This document shows positions 32,699 to 41,301 of a stretch of DNA of 64,000 nt, in pieces; position 1 is the stretch's first letter; every line of letters begins with the position of its first letter. A program made the translations under genes and the position numbers. Location: NCBI GenBank assembly GCA_021734395.1, contig JAIPJB010000002.1:164773-228772 (forward strand). Reading direction: 5' to 3'. Under the pieces are notes generated by a model. The model worked only from the letters and a program-made list of their open reading frames with translations, had not been told where the DNA came from and searched no databases. Source of the stretch: Candidatus Altimarinota bacterium (GTDB lineage: Bacteria > Patescibacteriota > Gracilibacteria > UBA4473).

Positions 32699-33748
32699 AT
32701 GAAAAAAGACCCCGCGACATTTACCCGCGCACTTTTGGAATGGTATTCCACACAAGGTCGAGATCTTCCTTGGCGTCATACACGCGATCCATATAAAGTC
32801 TGGATTTCAGAAATCATGCTCCAGCAAACGCAGGTTTCACGAGTAGAAAAAACCTTTTATCCTCGTTTTTTGGAAAAATTCCCGACCGTTCAAGATCTCG
32901 CACAGTCTTCTTGGGATGAGGTCTATCCCGTATGGAAAGGGTTGGGATATTATATTCGGGGAAAAAATTTACTCCAAGCTTCACAAAAAGTGGTTCACAA
33001 GTGGGATGGTGTGTTCCCCCATGATCTCCAAAAACTAAAAAGTCTCCCAGGAGTTGGGGAATACACCGCTCGAGCTATCTTGAGTTTTACCTGGGACAAA
33101 AAAATCCCCGCTATAGACACGAATATACAAAAAATTATTCGGACCCTCTGGCCACAAGAAAAAGTAGATCATATGGCTAAAGAACTTCTCGGATATGCCG
33201 ACTCAGGACGCGACTGGAATGGTGCCATGATGGATCTGGCAACCGCCCTTCGCTCCGGTGAAAAAATAGAAGGATCTATACGTGCTTTTTTTCCGGAGGA
33301 TATCTGTCAAGAATTTCTTCCACAACGAAAAAAAACAAACCAAAAAAACAAACGAAAATGGCAAATAGAGGTAGGGATCGCCTGTATCCATCAGGATGGA
33401 AAATATCTCATTCAGACCCGCCCCGAAGGAAAAAGTTTTGTGGGATATTGGGAATTCCCTGGGGGAAAACGAGAAAAAGGAGAAGATTTTCGCACATGCG
33501 TCAAAAGAGAAGTCCAAGAAGAATTGGGAATCGAAGTATCGGTTCGTCCGCATTTTTATGAAGAAATCTGTTCATTCAATCGTGTAAATCTCAGGCTTCG
33601 ATTCCATCGATGTCAAATACAAAAAGGGATTCCCGCTCCCCAAGAAGGACAAAAATTAGACTGGGTTGCTCCAGAAAAATTCCAGACGATTAAATTCTTG
33701 GAAACGAATGCCCAAGCCCTTAAAAAACTCCAGAAAATAAGAGTATAA
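32699..33748 (+). CDS. mutY: A/G-specific adenine glycosylase, MutY, lacking the Fe-S site
   Basis: Removes adenine mispaired with 8-oxoguanine. 349 residues. Catalytic Glu in WISEIMLQQTQV (about 38), helix-hairpin-helix LPGVGEYTARAI, catalytic Asp in AIDTNIQ. The four-Cys 4Fe-4S motif expected near residues 190-210 is absent: the region reads RSGEKIEGSIRAFFPEDICQEF, with a single Cys. The C-terminal MutT-like domain has an intact Nudix box (GGKREKGEDFRTCVKREV followed by QEELGI), unlike most MutY tails. So it may also act on nucleotides such as 8-oxo-dGTP. Confidence 0.9.
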   Translation: MKKDPATFTRALLEWYSTQGRDLPWRHTRDPYKVWISEIMLQQTQVSRVEKTFYPRFLEKFPTVQDLAQSSWDEVYPVWKGLGYYIRGKNLLQASQKVVHKWDGVFPHDLQKLKSLPGVGEYTARAILSFTWDKKIPAIDTNIQKIIRTLWPQEKVDHMAKELLGYADSGRDWNGAMMDLATALRSGEKIEGSIRAFFPEDICQEFLPQRKKTNQKNKRKWQIEVGIACIHQDGKYLIQTRPEGKSFVGYWEFPGGKREKGEDFRTCVKREVQEELGIEVSVRPHFYEEICSFNRVNLRLRFHRCQIQKGIPAPQEGQKLDWVAPEKFQTIKFLETNAQALKKLQKIRV

Positions 33749-33788
33749 AGCTTTCCAAAAAACTATTTTTGAGCTAAAATTGTGAACG

Positions 33789-36077
33789 ATGTTTGGTGGC
33801 AAGAAAAAGCCCAGCGTTCGCATTCCTGCTTCTGTTCTCAAAAAAGAAGCAGAAAAAATGGCGAAGAAAATGAAAAAGACCGAAGAAAAAAGAGAAAAAC
33901 AGAAAAGAATACGAGAAAAAGCGAAAGAAAAAGCCTTCCAAAAAAGAGATCAACAAAAGCAAAGACAAGAGCAATGGGATGATTTTTTGACCGATCATCT
34001 GAAACGAGAAATTTGGGGGGGGATTTGGATTGTTTTGGCCATACTCCTCTTGGTTTTATTTTGGAGTCCAGCTCCCTTTGCACAGCAAATATTTCGCGGA
34101 TTTCGATTTCTCTTCGGTATCGGCACATGGCTCATTCCTCCATTTCTTTTGGGAATTGGGCTGGCTACATTCCTCAAGAAAGAAATTCACTTTCACCCAG
34201 GACGAATCATAGCCCTCTTTCTCTTTTATTTTTCGATTCTAGGGATTATTCATCTTTTTGTTCCTCATGCTGATTCACACGCCTTAGCAGCCCAATACGG
34301 TGGTGCTATTGGATTTGCGCTTGGGTATTTCCCGCGAGAATTATTCGGAGACATCGCTGCGGGAGTTATTTTTGTTGGAATGCTCTGGATCTCTGGGATT
34401 ATTAGTTTTGGGATTCGTATTTCTACTTTTTTTCTCAAATCATCAGATGAAAATACTGCTTCCTCAAAAAAGAAAGAACCAAAAGAAAAAATCGCTGAAA
34501 AGCATTTCAAAAACGAACTCGAAATCGTAGACGCAGTCAGCGAAAAAAAGAAAAAAGAGAACGGAAAAAGTATTGATCTAGAAAAAGAGGAGGAAAGTGA
34601 TGAACTGACCGAAGCAAAAAATCGAGAAATCGCCGGCAAATGGGAGCCTCCCGATATTGAACTACTCAAGGATAATTCCAGCACTATTGTCGTAGACGAA
34701 AACGACCTTCGCCAAAAAGCAGAAATCATCCGAGAAAAACTCGAGCAATTTAATATTGAAGTCGAGATGAAATCCGTGCATGTAGGACCAACGGTAACCC
34801 AATTCACACTCGAACCTGCCGCTGGCGTGAAATTAAATAAAATCACTTCCCTCAAGAAAGATATTGCTTTGGCTCTTGCAGCAGAAAATGTTCGGATCGA
34901 GGCTCCTATACAAGGAAAATCATTGGTAGGAATCGAAATTCCAAACAAAAAACGAACATTAGTCGGCATGCGAGAAATCTTGGAATCTCATGCGTGGGAG
35001 GCGGAGGAGGAAAGTTCATCGCTCAAGCTCGCGCTAGGTCGGGATGTTGCCGGGAAACCCATTGTTGCCGATCTGGCAAAAATGCCACATCTGCTGATTG
35101 CCGGAAAAACTGGATCCGGAAAATCTGTTGCCATGAACGCTTTTCTGTGTTCCCTCCTGTGGCAAAATTCCCCCGAGCAACTCAAATTGATCTTGGTCGA
35201 TCCCAAACGAGTAGAGCTGTCCCTCTATAATCATTTACCGCACCTTTTGACGCCTGTTATTATGGAACCCGAAAAGTGTGTTTCGGCCCTTGCTTGGGCT
35301 GTCGCCGAAATGAATCGCCGCTATAAATCATTTTCAGAAAATAAATGTCGTAATATTACTGAGTACAACGAGAAATTCCCCGAAAAAAAAGAACCCTTTA
35401 TTGTGATTGTTATTGATGAATTAGCAGATTTGATGATGGTGGCCGGAAAAGATGTTGAAGCGGCTATTTGTCGTATCGCACAACTCGCTCGAGCCGTAGG
35501 AATGCATCTGATTGTAGCCACACAAAGACCATCTGTTGATGTGGTAACAGGGCTCATTAAGGCCAATCTTTCGTCCCGTATTGCTTTTAAAGTCTCTTCC
35601 GGTATCGACTCCCGAACAATCCTCGATGGACAAGGGGCTGAAGACCTTTTGGGATTCGGAGACATGCTGAGTCTAGACGGAAATAATGGGAAGATAACTC
35701 GTATCCAAGGAATTTTTATTTCCAACGAAGAAATTGAGCGCATTACAAATCATATCAAATTACAGTTCCCAGAACTGATTGGAAATGATGAAATCCAGAA
35801 AGAGATAACGGCTCAGTCTATTGATGGCATGGCAAAGGGTGGTGTCCTCACTGCCGGCACAAAAGAAGTAGGAGATGAAGATCTGGATGATCTGTACGAA
35901 GAAGCGATCGATACTATCCTCGAGACCGGAAAAGCTTCCGCGAGTTTTCTTCAACGACGATTAGAAATCGGCTATGCCAGAGCTGCTCGAATTTTAGATC
36001 AGATGGAATCCCGCGGGGTTATCGGCCCATCCCGAGGATCAAAACCGCGAGAAGTATTTGGGCGAAAAGAAAAATAA
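33789..36077 (+). CDS. ftsK: DNA translocase FtsK/SpoIIIE
   Basis: 762 residues. A Lys-rich N-terminal tail, about four membrane spans (about 75-215), a charged linker, then the motor with Walker A AGKTGSGKSVAMNAFL, Walker B IVIVIDELADLMMVAGK and RLAQLARA-like CRIAQLARAVGMHLIVATQRPS. The C-terminal gamma winged-helix domain is present (ASASFLQRRLEIGYARAARI). It moves chromosome ends through the division septum and activates Xer recombination; a Xer protein is encoded at 19.9 kb. One base separates it from the PfkB kinase gene. Confidence 0.96.
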   Translation: MFGGKKKPSVRIPASVLKKEAEKMAKKMKKTEEKREKQKRIREKAKEKAFQKRDQQKQRQEQWDDFLTDHLKREIWGGIWIVLAILLLVLFWSPAPFAQQIFRGFRFLFGIGTWLIPPFLLGIGLATFLKKEIHFHPGRIIALFLFYFSILGIIHLFVPHADSHALAAQYGGAIGFALGYFPRELFGDIAAGVIFVGMLWISGIISFGIRISTFFLKSSDENTASSKKKEPKEKIAEKHFKNELEIVDAVSEKKKKENGKSIDLEKEEESDELTEAKNREIAGKWEPPDIELLKDNSSTIVVDENDLRQKAEIIREKLEQFNIEVEMKSVHVGPTVTQFTLEPAAGVKLNKITSLKKDIALALAAENVRIEAPIQGKSLVGIEIPNKKRTLVGMREILESHAWEAEEESSSLKLALGRDVAGKPIVADLAKMPHLLIAGKTGSGKSVAMNAFLCSLLWQNSPEQLKLILVDPKRVELSLYNHLPHLLTPVIMEPEKCVSALAWAVAEMNRRYKSFSENKCRNITEYNEKFPEKKEPFIVIVIDELADLMMVAGKDVEAAICRIAQLARAVGMHLIVATQRPSVDVVTGLIKANLSSRIAFKVSSGIDSRTILDGQGAEDLLGFGDMLSLDGNNGKITRIQGIFISNEEIERITNHIKLQFPELIGNDEIQKEITAQSIDGMAKGGVLTAGTKEVGDEDLDDLYEEAIDTILETGKASASFLQRRLEIGYARAARILDQMESRGVIGPSRGSKPREVFGRKEK

Positions 36078-36078
36078 T

Positions 36079-37119
36079 ATGCCAAAAACTTTTGACGTTC
36101 TCTGCTTTGGCTCGGTCACCCTCGATATTTTTCTGAGCCCAAATACCGACGATGTCTCCATAGAAACAAAAGAAGGAAGTGATTATTTTTGTGTTCCTGT
36201 GGGAGAAAAAATGCAGGCCTCTCATGTTTTTCAATCCTGTGGAGGAAGTGCCGCCAATACCAGTATCGGATTTGCAAAGCTCGGCCTACAGTCAGCTGCG
36301 TTTGGCTTCTTGGGGGATGACGAAGCACGAGAGTTCATTGTCAGCGCTCTTAAGAAAGAAAAAGTACGCACTGATTTTCTACAGCAAAGTTCTCATACTT
36401 TTTCGAGTTTTTCGGTAATCATCAATGCTCCTGATGGGCGCAGAAGTGTTTTTCACTATCGAAACTGTCAAGAAGATTTTGATCCTCAGCATCTTCTCAA
36501 AGCTCCTTCTGCAAAAGCCGTGTACATCGGACACCTATATGGAAAATCCGAAGACCTCCTCGAAGCCCTTCCTCAATGGAAAGAAAAAAATCCCAAGAGC
36601 GTTGTTGTATGGAATCCCGGTAAAACACAATTAAAAAAAGGCATCGCGGCTTTTACTTCTGTTATTCCACAGATTGATATGTTGATTCTTAATTGCCAAG
36701 AAGCCGAACAATTTTCTCAATTAAAAGCACAGAAAGTTCCCATAAAAAAAGCATCTCCCACGATCACAGGGAAAGAAATCCCGCTCAATGATCCATATCC
36801 TGCTCAGGATATATTCGATGTTCGCCTCATCGCTCAAAAGTTTCTCGATTCAGGGATAAAAAGAATTGTTATTACTGATGGCAAACAAGGCGCTCAATAT
36901 TTTACAGCTGATCAGCATTTTTGCGTCGCTTCCCCAAATGTCCGGACCAAAAGCACTCTCGGGGCTGGTGACGCTTTTTCTGTGGGAGTTCTCGCAGCAT
37001 TCCTCAAAAAGAAGTCTGTTTCTGATCAGCTCCTCTGGGGAACTAGAAATGCGAGTTCTGTTATCCAATATTTTGGAGCCCAAAAGGGACAACTCTCTCT
37101 TCAAAAAATAGAAGAATAA
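36079..37119 (+). CDS. PfkB-family carbohydrate kinase
   Basis: 346 residues of the ribokinase fold. N-terminal FDVLCFGSVTLDIFL, substrate-binding SCGGSAANTSIGFAKLG, and the C-terminal signature STLGAGDAFSVGVLAAF with the catalytic Asp. The substrate (ribose, fructose, fructose phosphate or adenosine) cannot be told from the sequence. ATG at 36079 starts right after the ftsK stop. A two-way terminator follows. Confidence 0.88.
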   Translation: MPKTFDVLCFGSVTLDIFLSPNTDDVSIETKEGSDYFCVPVGEKMQASHVFQSCGGSAANTSIGFAKLGLQSAAFGFLGDDEAREFIVSALKKEKVRTDFLQQSSHTFSSFSVIINAPDGRRSVFHYRNCQEDFDPQHLLKAPSAKAVYIGHLYGKSEDLLEALPQWKEKNPKSVVVWNPGKTQLKKGIAAFTSVIPQIDMLILNCQEAEQFSQLKAQKVPIKKASPTITGKEIPLNDPYPAQDIFDVRLIAQKFLDSGIKRIVITDGKQGAQYFTADQHFCVASPNVRTKSTLGAGDAFSVGVLAAFLKKKSVSDQLLWGTRNASSVIQYFGAQKGQLSLQKIEE

Positions 37120-37120
37120 A

Positions 37121-37153
37121 AAAAAGCCCCACCAAGAAAGGGAGGGCTTTTTT
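37121..37153. terminator. Bidirectional terminator
   Basis: AAAAAGCCC (37121-37129), loop, GGGCTTTTTT (37144-37153). It serves the PfkB gene on the plus strand and the convergent TrbC-like gene that ends at 37167. Confidence 0.75.
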
Positions 37154-37166
37154 GAGTTTTGCTTTT

Positions 37167-37577
37167 TTAGGCTCCTCCGGGGGTTGGGTTTGTTCCCTGC
37201 CCGGCAGAGATAAGAGCATTGACCAGAGCAAAGGAAATCAGAATGATAATAATTCCCATTGCGGCATACATCAGAATATTCTTTCCTTTTTCTGCCTGAG
37301 CATCGTCTCCCTGTGAAGTGACATACATAAATCCTCCGTAGATCACCATGATCGTCGCTACAATTCCCAAGAAGAAGAGGAAATAATTGATAATAGTTCG
37401 AAGTGCATCACGAAATGATCCTCCAAAAGTAGTAGAGGCAGCAATATTTTGTGGATTGTCTCCCTGATCAATCAAACCACCGGGAGAAACCGGCTGCGCA
37501 AAAACAAGACTCGCATCAAAGGCGAAAAGCCCCAAAACAGCGAGAAATCCGAGGACGGGAGCAAGAAATTTTTTCAT
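37167..37577 (-). CDS. TrbC/VirB2-like pilin or channel protein
   Basis: 136 residues. Signal peptide (MKKFLAPVLGFLAVLGLFAF ... VFAQP), then one two-span module: YFLFFLGIVATIMVIYGGFMYV, turn SQGDDAQAEKGKN, and ILMYAAMGIIIILISFALVNAL. This is the classic TrbC/VirB2 layout. The three-module proteins at 30.8-32.7 kb appear to be built from the same unit. It stands alone between two convergent or divergent genes. Confidence 0.85.
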   Translation of the reverse strand: MKKFLAPVLGFLAVLGLFAFDASLVFAQPVSPGGLIDQGDNPQNIAASTTFGGSFRDALRTIINYFLFFLGIVATIMVIYGGFMYVTSQGDDAQAEKGKNILMYAAMGIIIILISFALVNALISAGQGTNPTPGGA

Positions 37578-37727
37578 AGAAAGAACATTAAATCTTGAAG
37601 TTCTGCTGAATAGTATCACATATTCGAGCAGGAAAACAATAGTTTTTTAGAAGAATTTCCTTGATTTTCGAATAAAAAAAAACTTTTTGCAAATTTTTTT
37701 ATTCTTTTTTGATACAATTCGAACACT

Positions 37728-39749
37728 ATGGATATTGACACCCCGCTCAAAACAGTAATACGAACAACAAAAGCGCATTTGTCAAAACTGGAAAAAATGA
37801 ACATTTTTTCCGTTCGGGATTTGCTTGAATTTTTCCCTCGGGCAATCGAATCGACTGATATCGCTTCTGATCTACAGAATATTCAATTGGATACAAAAAA
37901 CACACTGTCTGGGAAATTAGTTGATTTTCGACGAGAAAAAACACCTCGTGGAAAACTTCTTGGAAAAGCAGCTCTTGTCTTGGATGACAATACGACTGTT
38001 GAAGTTATTTGGTTTCAAATCCCCTACGTACTCCGAAATTTAAAGGATGAATCTCAGGTTTTTCTCGTAGGAAAAGTTGAGCGCAGCTATGGAATGATCA
38101 AGATACTGAACCCCGAAGTACACCTCCAAAAAAATGTTCATGTAGGAACATTGCGCGCTATTTATTCAGAATCTCCTCCCATTACCTCAAAGTGGCTTCG
38201 AGAAAAAATATCGGGGCTTCTGGCTTTGGTTTCAGAATTTCCTGAAATCCTTCCTTCTCAGATTCTCAAAAAAGAAAGTTTTTTGGAAAAATCAGCGGCC
38301 ATCCGAGCTATGCATCAGCCAAAAAATAGTGAGCAATGGCACCAAGCTCGCAAGAGATTGGGGTTTGAAGAAATATTCGAAGTTCAGGTTCGCATCTTGC
38401 AAGAAAAAATACTCCGCGAAAAAAATACGATCAACCCGTATCGTATTCCATTGGACGCTCAGCAAGTAAAAAAAGATCTTTCTTTGGTTCCTTTCCAACT
38501 CACTACGGCCCAAAAAAAAGCACTCTACAAAATACTGAAAGACTTCGAAAAAGAGAGTCCCATGCATCGACTTCTTCAGGGGGACGTAGGAAGCGGAAAA
38601 ACAGTTGTCGCTTTTCTGGCAAGCCTCCCTATTGTCAGAAAAAAGTTTCAGGTTTGCTTTTTGGCTCCTACTGAAATATTAGCCCAACAGCATTTTGCCA
38701 GTGCCATAAAATTTTTTCCTTCTGAATTTTCTGTGGAATTACTCACCGGATCTGTCTCAGAAACTAAAAAGAAGAGTCTTAAATCGCGTTTGAAAAACGG
38801 AGACATTGATGTTCTCATCGGAACTCATGCCGTACTGACCGAAGACACTCGGTTCAAAAATCTTGCTTTTGCGATTGTTGACGAACAACATCGTTTTGGA
38901 GTTGAGCAACGATCTCTTTTGGCACGAAATAACGCCCACATGCTCGCAATGACTGCTACTCCTATCCCCCGAACTCTCGCCTTGACCGTCTACGGGGATC
39001 AGGATATTTCAGTCATTAATGAATTACCTCCAGGAAGAAAGCCGGTCATTACAAGAATTGTGGCCGATCCAAAGACAACCGCTCTCTGTAATAAATTTAT
39101 TGACGATCAGATCCAGAAGGAACGACAGATTTTTTGGGTATGCCCCCTTATCGACGAGTCCGATACGATAGAAGCGAAAAATGTGAAGGCTGAATTTGAT
39201 CGAATCTCCAATGAAGTATTTCCGAATCGAAAGGTGGCATTCCTTCACGGAAAAATGCGCCCCAAGGAAAAAGACCGCGTTATGAGGTCTTTCCGCAACA
39301 AAGAATTTGATATTTTGGTTTCTACATCTGTCATTGAGGTTGGTGTTGATATTCCCAATGCTACTGTCATGGTGATCGAAAACAGTGAGCGTTTTGGTCT
39401 GGCTCAACTGCATCAATTTCGAGGAAGAATCGGCCGGAATGACATGCAGAGTTACTGCTTTTTGGTGGTTGGGAAACCCGATGATGCCCAAAAAACAAGG
39501 CTTCGATCGCTCGAAAAATCACACAATGGATTATATTTGGCCGAAATAGACCTGAAACTTCGCGGTATGGGGGAACTCTACGGAACTCGTCAAAGCGGCC
39601 TTCCTGATTTCAAATGCGCAGATCTAAATAATGTCGAAATGCTTCAAAAAGCACGTGACTGGGGACAAGCAATCCTCCAAGAGGATGTCACACTCAAAAA
39701 ATATCCGAAACTCAAAAAACATATCGATCAAAAGCCGGTCTATTTTTGA
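37728..39749 (+). CDS. recG: ATP-dependent DNA helicase RecG
   Basis: Remodels stalled replication forks and Holliday junctions. 673 residues: N-terminal wedge/OB domain (LSGKLVDFRREKTPRGKLLG), Walker A LLQGDVGSGKTVVAFLA, DEQH box VDEQHRFGVEQR, motif III AMTATPIPRTLALT, and the C-terminal helicase domain with VSTSVIEVGVDIPNAT, HQFRGRIGR and RGMGELYGTRQSG. TACAAT at 37713-37718 lies 9 bases before the ATG. Its 3' end overlaps the convergent small membrane gene by 10 bases. Confidence 0.96.
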   Translation: MDIDTPLKTVIRTTKAHLSKLEKMNIFSVRDLLEFFPRAIESTDIASDLQNIQLDTKNTLSGKLVDFRREKTPRGKLLGKAALVLDDNTTVEVIWFQIPYVLRNLKDESQVFLVGKVERSYGMIKILNPEVHLQKNVHVGTLRAIYSESPPITSKWLREKISGLLALVSEFPEILPSQILKKESFLEKSAAIRAMHQPKNSEQWHQARKRLGFEEIFEVQVRILQEKILREKNTINPYRIPLDAQQVKKDLSLVPFQLTTAQKKALYKILKDFEKESPMHRLLQGDVGSGKTVVAFLASLPIVRKKFQVCFLAPTEILAQQHFASAIKFFPSEFSVELLTGSVSETKKKSLKSRLKNGDIDVLIGTHAVLTEDTRFKNLAFAIVDEQHRFGVEQRSLLARNNAHMLAMTATPIPRTLALTVYGDQDISVINELPPGRKPVITRIVADPKTTALCNKFIDDQIQKERQIFWVCPLIDESDTIEAKNVKAEFDRISNEVFPNRKVAFLHGKMRPKEKDRVMRSFRNKEFDILVSTSVIEVGVDIPNATVMVIENSERFGLAQLHQFRGRIGRNDMQSYCFLVVGKPDDAQKTRLRSLEKSHNGLYLAEIDLKLRGMGELYGTRQSGLPDFKCADLNNVEMLQKARDWGQAILQEDVTLKKYPKLKKHIDQKPVYF

Positions 39750-39967
39750 ATATTCGGCTTGTCTTGCTTTTCGCTTCCATCTGTCTGCCACAAAAGTTCC
39801 CTCATATTTTCCTTCGTGGTTTCATACAAAGAAAAAAAACGAGATTGGAGCGTTGGATTCGTAAAAAACAAAAAAATGATCAAGACCAAAAAAACTCCCA
39901 AGATAAGCCACGGACTTTTGCGGCCATTGGATATTCTGTTTGTTCTGCGGATAATTCTAATTCTCAT
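39740..39967 (-). CDS. Small single-span membrane protein
   Basis: 75 residues with a basic N-terminus (MRIRIIRRTNRISNGRKS), one span (about 19-37, WLILGVFLVLIIFLFF) and a polar tail. Its ATG lies inside the end of the TraC_N-like gene (11-base overlap), so it is the third gene of the PrgI/TraC operon. Unknown function. Confidence 0.65.
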   Translation of the reverse strand: MRIRIIRRTNRISNGRKSPWLILGVFLVLIIFLFFTNPTLQSRFFSLYETTKENMRELLWQTDGSEKQDKPNIQK

Positions 39968-40697
39968 CAGACACAAGATATTCTTCCGGTCCCTCGGCAA
40001 CCGACAACTCTTCCAGAGGAGCCATTTTTTGAGTTCGGGCTAACTGTGGATTATAAACTTGATAAAACAACTCGATAATCTCCTTTGTGCTCAACCGTTT
40101 GATACTTAAGCTGCAATTTTCCAAAGCCGTCTGAACTCCATGACAACGAGAATCCAATTCTTTTTTGAGCTGTTTGAATTCTTTTCGACGAGTAATAATG
40201 TTGAGAACCGTATCTTCGGGGCGAATGTATGCCAAAAATTTCGAAAACAATGATTTTTTCTCGGCTCGAGGGGGATTGGCAGGAACAACTACAAAAAATC
40301 GTTTTTCCATAATATCGGAATATTCCACCAACTTCTGAATATATTCGATATATTCCGCCATCTGATTTTTGAGCAAATCATTACTCAATGATTTCATTCT
40401 TCGTTTAAGATCCTCAATGTAATTATCAATGTCCAACTTTCGAGAACGAATCAAAATCTGTGTCGGAAAATGAAGTGAGTTCAAAAATTTTTGATATGAA
40501 TTAATAATCGCATTCTGCTCATCTTCGGATTTCAGACTGAAGTTAATAGAAGAAACCTCAAAAACAGCCCTAATCCCTCCATTTTTAAGGATCAGGGTGT
40601 CATCCCTCACCCCAGCAAACTGAAGGTATTGCTGAGTAGAAACGGCTTTATTTTTTACCGAACGAGGTGCTTGAGATTGTTTTTGTTTTGTTTTCAT
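39957..40697 (-). CDS. TraC/VirB4 N-domain-like protein without ATPase
   Basis: 246 residues that resemble the N-terminal domain of VirB4/TraC proteins: YLQFAGVRDDTLILKNGGIRAVFEVSSINF, then LNSLHFPTQILIRSRKLDIDNYI and a basic stretch before FFVVVPANPPRAEKKSLF. The usual Walker-box ATPase domain is not attached, and no VirB4 ATPase follows in the operon. It overlaps the PrgI gene by four bases. Confidence 0.7.
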   Translation of the reverse strand: MKTKQKQSQAPRSVKNKAVSTQQYLQFAGVRDDTLILKNGGIRAVFEVSSINFSLKSEDEQNAIINSYQKFLNSLHFPTQILIRSRKLDIDNYIEDLKRRMKSLSNDLLKNQMAEYIEYIQKLVEYSDIMEKRFFVVVPANPPRAEKKSLFSKFLAYIRPEDTVLNIITRRKEFKQLKKELDSRCHGVQTALENCSLSIKRLSTKEIIELFYQVYNPQLARTQKMAPLEELSVAEGPEEYLVSDEN

Positions 40698-41167
40698 AAT
40701 ATTTTTTGTTGTTGTTCTTTCTTTTTTTGATAATCACCCTTTTCGTTATCCAGAAATTGAGCGAGTTCTTCTGCCTTTTTTTCATTAAATATTTTCTCAG
40801 GCATATCATCTTCCTTCTTTTTTCCAGAAGAAAAATGGACTGACATCGTAAGAGACGCAAAGGGCTCTCCTGCTCCAGCAATCCAAAAACGATGTGTCCG
40901 ACGAAAAAATATTTGCTCGATCAAAAGAAGAAAAAATTGAGGAAGCCTGATCCCTTTTATTTTGAGAAATGCAAAAGCGGCAGAAATAGCTGCCGGAATC
41001 CAAATCAAGATCATTTCGATCGTACTCAATTCGTATTCTTTTTTGAGATTGATGAACAACATATAGGAGATACCAAATCCTATCATCAGCATAATGAGCT
41101 GTCTCAGCGTAATAAACCATAAAATTTGGTCTTCGCGTTGAACGTCCTGAGGAACTTTAAATCGCAT
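40694..41167 (-). CDS. PrgI/VirB3-like membrane protein
   Basis: 157 residues. It begins MRFKVPQDVQREDQILWFITLRQL, typical of the PrgI family that precedes TraC/VirB4 genes. Two spans follow (about 27-45 and 55-75), and the C-terminal half is polar and Lys-rich. ATG at 41167 lies just after a strong promoter; the longer frame upstream is not plausible. First gene of a three-gene operon. Confidence 0.8.
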   Translation of the reverse strand: MRFKVPQDVQREDQILWFITLRQLIMLMIGFGISYMLFINLKKEYELSTIEMILIWIPAAISAAFAFLKIKGIRLPQFFLLLIEQIFFRRTHRFWIAGAGEPFASLTMSVHFSSGKKKEDDMPEKIFNEKKAEELAQFLDNEKGDYQKKKEQQQKIL

Positions 41168-41188
41168 TTTGAGTGATTTCTTCTCCTC

Positions 41189-41217
41189 ATTATACCATAA
41201 ATACTCCGGTATTACAA
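41189..41217 (-). promoter_or_regulatory. Promoter of the PrgI/TraC_N operon
   Basis: Minus strand TTGTAA (41217-41212), 17 bases, TATAAT (41194-41189), followed by GAGGAGAAG. The -10 box ends 21 bases before the ATG. GGTATAATGAGGAGAAG is identical to the promoter at 20821. Confidence 0.65.
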
Positions 41218-41301
41218 GGGAAAAGACGTCTTTTCTCCTGAGAAAAAGCAACTGAATCCTATTTGATAATTCTGCCTTTTTCGCCAATAATAAGCATCGC
41301 C

